DNA of 8,508 bases from contig PXBQ01000122.1 of NCBI GenBank assembly GCA_003566875.1, positions 1-8,508 of the forward strand, written 5' to 3'. This DNA is from Spirochaetaceae bacterium (GTDB taxonomy: Bacteria; Spirochaetota; Spirochaetia; DSM-27196; PXBQ01). Positions 6,515 to 8,508 of this stretch are shown here, piece after piece. The notes under the pieces were generated by a model. It saw only the letters and a list, made by a program, of their open reading frames with translations. It did not search any database and was not told where the DNA came from. The first letter of the stretch is position 1; the number at the start of each line of letters is the position of its first letter. The translations under genes were made by a program, and so were the position numbers.

Positions 6515-8341
6515 ATGATTATCGAGATGAAAAAAATAACGGTCGTCTCGCCCGCCGACGACCGCGATGACACAGTGCGACAGATGCGCCGTTTGGGCGT
6601 GCTTCACATAAACGCATCGCGTATAGCCGTGGCCGATACCGACGATCTCATCCGAAAGAAGGCCCGATTCGAGCGAGCGCTTGCGGTAATACCGGAAGCC
6701 GAAGGACCGGAGGAAGACGCCGAGGCCGGCGACGCCGACGAAATGGTCGACGCGGTACTCGCCCTCGGTGAAGAAAGACACGAAATCCACGAGCAAATTT
6801 CTCAGTTGAAGCGAGAAGAAAGCCGAATCGCACCGTGGGGCGAGTTCGTTCCGGCCGATATCGAGTTCCTGCGCAACAACGGCGTGACGATTACGCTGTT
6901 TTCCGCTCCGCGACGCGAGCTCGCATCGTTCGAAGGACGGTATCTCGAAATCGGAGGCGATAAGAACACGGCTCGCTGCGCTTCGATCACGCTTCGCGAC
7001 GAGGACACGCCGAATTTCGAGAGCATTCCGGTTCCGGCCGCCGGACCGAGCGAGCTCCGCGGGCGCATCGAAGAGCTCATCACGCGGCTCGGCGAAATCG
7101 AAAACGAGCTCTGTGAGACGATCGAAAACCGCACGGTAATCGAATCGGCGATCACGGATATTGATGAGGAAATTGAACTCCGATCGGTCTCGTCGCAGTT
7201 TCAAGGCGACGAGCAGTTGTCGTACATTACGGGGTTCGTGCCGGTGAACTCGCTCGATACGACGCGTGAGTACGCAAGACAGGCCGGTTGGGGCATTTTG
7301 ATTCAGGATCCCGATCCCGATGATGAGCCGCCGACTCTGATCAGAAATCCGCGATGGGTCCGCATAATACAGCCGGTTTTCGATCTCTTGGGAACCGTGC
7401 CCGGGTATCGGGAACTCGACATCAGCTTCTGGTTTCTGATCTTTTTCACGGTGTTCTTCGCGATGATCATCGGCGATGCCGGCTACGGGGGCATTCTGCT
7501 CGCGGGCTCGATCTACGCGGGCGTCAAGGCAAAGAGGGCGAAAAAACCGGTTTCGACCGGGGTCATTCTTCTTTCGGTCCTGAGTGTCGCGACGATCGTG
7601 TGGGGCGCGGTCACCGGTACATGGTTTGGATCCGAGCGTATCGCGCGTTCACCCGTGTTGTCGTGGGCGATAATCGACGAGATCGCGATTTTTGAACCGC
7701 GAAGCGCGGCGAATGTGCAGTGGCTCTGTTTTGTCTTGGGCACCGTACACCTCACGATAGCCCACGTCTGGAGCTTCCTGCGTGCGGTCCGGTCGCGGCC
7801 GAGAATCCGCGCAATCGAACAACTCGGTTGGCTCTCGATGGTGCTTGGTCTTTACTACTTGGTCCTGAGCCTGGTGCTCGGAACCGAACGATTCCCGATG
7901 CCGGATTACGCGCTCCCGATGATCATCGGCGGGTTCGTCGCGGTACTTCTTTTTTCGGGACAGGAGGCGGGTAAGGGATTCGTGAAGGGGGTCGTCTCGG
8001 GAGTCGCAAACTTCATGCCGAACGCGCTCAACAGCATAAGCGCGTTTTCGGATATAATCTCGTATATTCGGCTGTTTGCCGTCGGCCTTGCGACGGTCGA
8101 GATCGCCAAAAGCTTCAACAGCATGGCGGCCGGGACCGGTGACGGGCTGTTCGGGATTGCCACGGCGGTCATTATTCTTTTCGTCGGGCACACGTTGAAC
8201 CTCGCGATGGCGGCGCTTTCGGTCGTCGTCCACGGAGTTCGGTTGAATATGCTGGAGTTTTCCGGTCATCTGGGAATGGAATGGAGCGGTGAAGCGTACC
8301 GCCCTTTTAGAGAACACATTAATGAGGAGACACAGGAATGA
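6515..8341 (+). CDS. atpI: V/A-type ATPase subunit I (membrane stator, a-subunit homologue)
   Basis: This 608-residue protein has a cytoplasmic half and a membrane half. Residues 1-300 are soluble and acidic, with coiled-coil segments around 80-105 and 185-230; this arm contacts the peripheral stalk. Membrane segments follow at about 304-319, 324-337, 349-368, 401-422, 436-456, 466-482, 505-530 and 545-575. Family motifs are GDAGYG at 320-325, SYIRLFAVGLA with Arg519, and HTLNLAMAALSVVVHGVRLNMLEF with Arg576. Arg519 and Arg576 match the two membrane arginines needed for ion transfer to the proteolipid ring (equivalent to R735 and R799 of yeast Vph1). The start MIIEMKKITVV is typical, and AAGGG at 6499-6503 lies upstream; a second in-frame ATG at 6527 cannot be fully excluded. 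atpD ends 3 nt before, and the stop overlaps the atpK start as ATGA. Confidence 0.96.
   Translation: MIIEMKKITVVSPADDRDDTVRQMRRLGVLHINASRIAVADTDDLIRKKARFERALAVIPEAEGPEEDAEAGDADEMVDAVLALGEERHEIHEQISQLKREESRIAPWGEFVPADIEFLRNNGVTITLFSAPRRELASFEGRYLEIGGDKNTARCASITLRDEDTPNFESIPVPAAGPSELRGRIEELITRLGEIENELCETIENRTVIESAITDIDEEIELRSVSSQFQGDEQLSYITGFVPVNSLDTTREYARQAGWGILIQDPDPDDEPPTLIRNPRWVRIIQPVFDLLGTVPGYRELDISFWFLIFFTVFFAMIIGDAGYGGILLAGSIYAGVKAKRAKKPVSTGVILLSVLSVATIVWGAVTGTWFGSERIARSPVLSWAIIDEIAIFEPRSAANVQWLCFVLGTVHLTIAHVWSFLRAVRSRPRIRAIEQLGWLSMVLGLYYLVLSLVLGTERFPMPDYALPMIIGGFVAVLLFSGQEAGKGFVKGVVSGVANFMPNALNSISAFSDIISYIRLFAVGLATVEIAKSFNSMAAGTGDGLFGIATAVIILFVGHTLNLAMAALSVVVHGVRLNMLEFSGHLGMEWSGEAYRPFREHINEETQE
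8324..8329 (+). promoter_or_regulatory. Strong ribosome binding site for atpK
   Basis: GAGGAG lies 8 nt before the ATG at 8338, inside the last codons of atpI. It is a strong site although the start already overlaps the atpI stop. That fits the need for many K copies per complex, which is inference. Confidence 0.7.
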
Positions 8342-8508
8342 ATTTCGGGTTGATCGGTATAGGCGCGGCACTCGCTTTCGGCGCTATTGGATCCGCTATC
8401 GGAGCGGGTAGCGCAGGCATGGCCGCGATCGGCGCGTGGAAGAAGTGTTTTGTCCAGAACAAGAAAGCCCCGTTTATGCTCATCGCGTTCGTTGGAGCGC
8501 CGTTGACG
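8338..8508 (+). CDS. atpK: V/A-type ATPase subunit K, proteolipid (3' truncated by window edge)
   Basis: Only the first 57 residues are in the window. They begin MNFGLIGIGAALAFGAIGSA, a Gly/Ala-rich first membrane helix. A polar loop follows (WKKCFVQNKKAP), then the start of the second helix (FMLIAFVGAPLT). This is the c-ring subunit that carries the transported ion around the rotor. The Gly-Ala packing pattern and the GAPLT motif match V-type proteolipids, and the visible part fits the spirochaete/chlamydia type. The window stops at the Thr of the motif, so the expected Gln after it, the essential carboxylate and the number of hairpins (one or two) are not visible. The start overlaps the atpI stop (ATGA). 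Confidence 0.92.
   Translation, partial: MNFGLIGIGAALAFGAIGSAIGAGSAGMAAIGAWKKCFVQNKKAPFMLIAFVGAPLT

Noticed and set aside
6338..8371. Two long minus-strand frames (6338-7204 and 7649-8371) opposite atpI
   Set aside because: Both are antisense to a gene with clear family motifs throughout. The products are Arg/Asp-rich with no domain, the same composition effect as elsewhere in the window.
1..8508. CRISPR arrays, tRNA or rRNA genes, insertion sequences, phage or defence genes
   Set aside because: None seen. The window is almost fully coding with one housekeeping operon in a single direction, without direct-repeat arrays, transposase motifs or composition breaks.

Overview
The window holds the first seven genes of a bacterial V/A-type ATPase operon (atpE, a DUF2764-like gene, atpA, atpB, atpD, atpI and the start of atpK). 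It is preceded by the 3' end of mutS2 and a small putative lipoprotein gene. Every gene is on the + strand. Base composition is mid-50s % G+C by eye. The combination of a V-type rather than F-type ATPase, the order E-DUF2764-A-B-D-I-K, no recognisable C, F or G subunit gene between E and K, and mutS2 plus a small exported protein just upstream points to a spirochaete (Spirochaetales). From memory, Borrelia and Treponema carry this order, and Chlamydia shares the E-to-K part. The genus cannot be named from the sequence alone.

Layout: 2-706 is the C-terminal part of MutS2 (coiled coil, small KOW-like beta domain, Smr nuclease domain). 781-1383 is an unrecognised protein with a lipoprotein-type signal peptide. 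1384-1510 is the largest non-coding gap. It carries a good sigma-70-like promoter (TTGAAA, 17 bp, TACAAT) and a Shine-Dalgarno site for atpE. From 1511 to the right edge the ATPase genes are tightly packed. There are ATGA stop/start overlaps at DUF2764-atpA and atpI-atpK, gaps of 3-5 nt at atpA-atpB, atpB-atpD and atpD-atpI, and one 56-nt gap at atpE-DUF2764 that contains an 18-codon reading frame. The last codon of the window is the Thr of the GAPLT motif in AtpK.

Together the products form a rotary ATPase. A (catalytic) and B (regulatory) make the A3B3 head, D is the central shaft, E is a peripheral stalk, I is the membrane stator with the ion half-channels, and K is the rotor-ring proteolipid. 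The job of the socket/rotor adaptor (subunit C/d) and of F and G is not covered by any gene recognised here. The DUF2764 protein is the obvious candidate for one of these roles.

This is a conserved, largely known operon rather than a new system. The points worth a second look are the DUF2764 protein, the lipoprotein upstream, a 22-bp element repeated upstream of both the lipoprotein gene and atpE, and the mini-ORF linking atpE to DUF2764.
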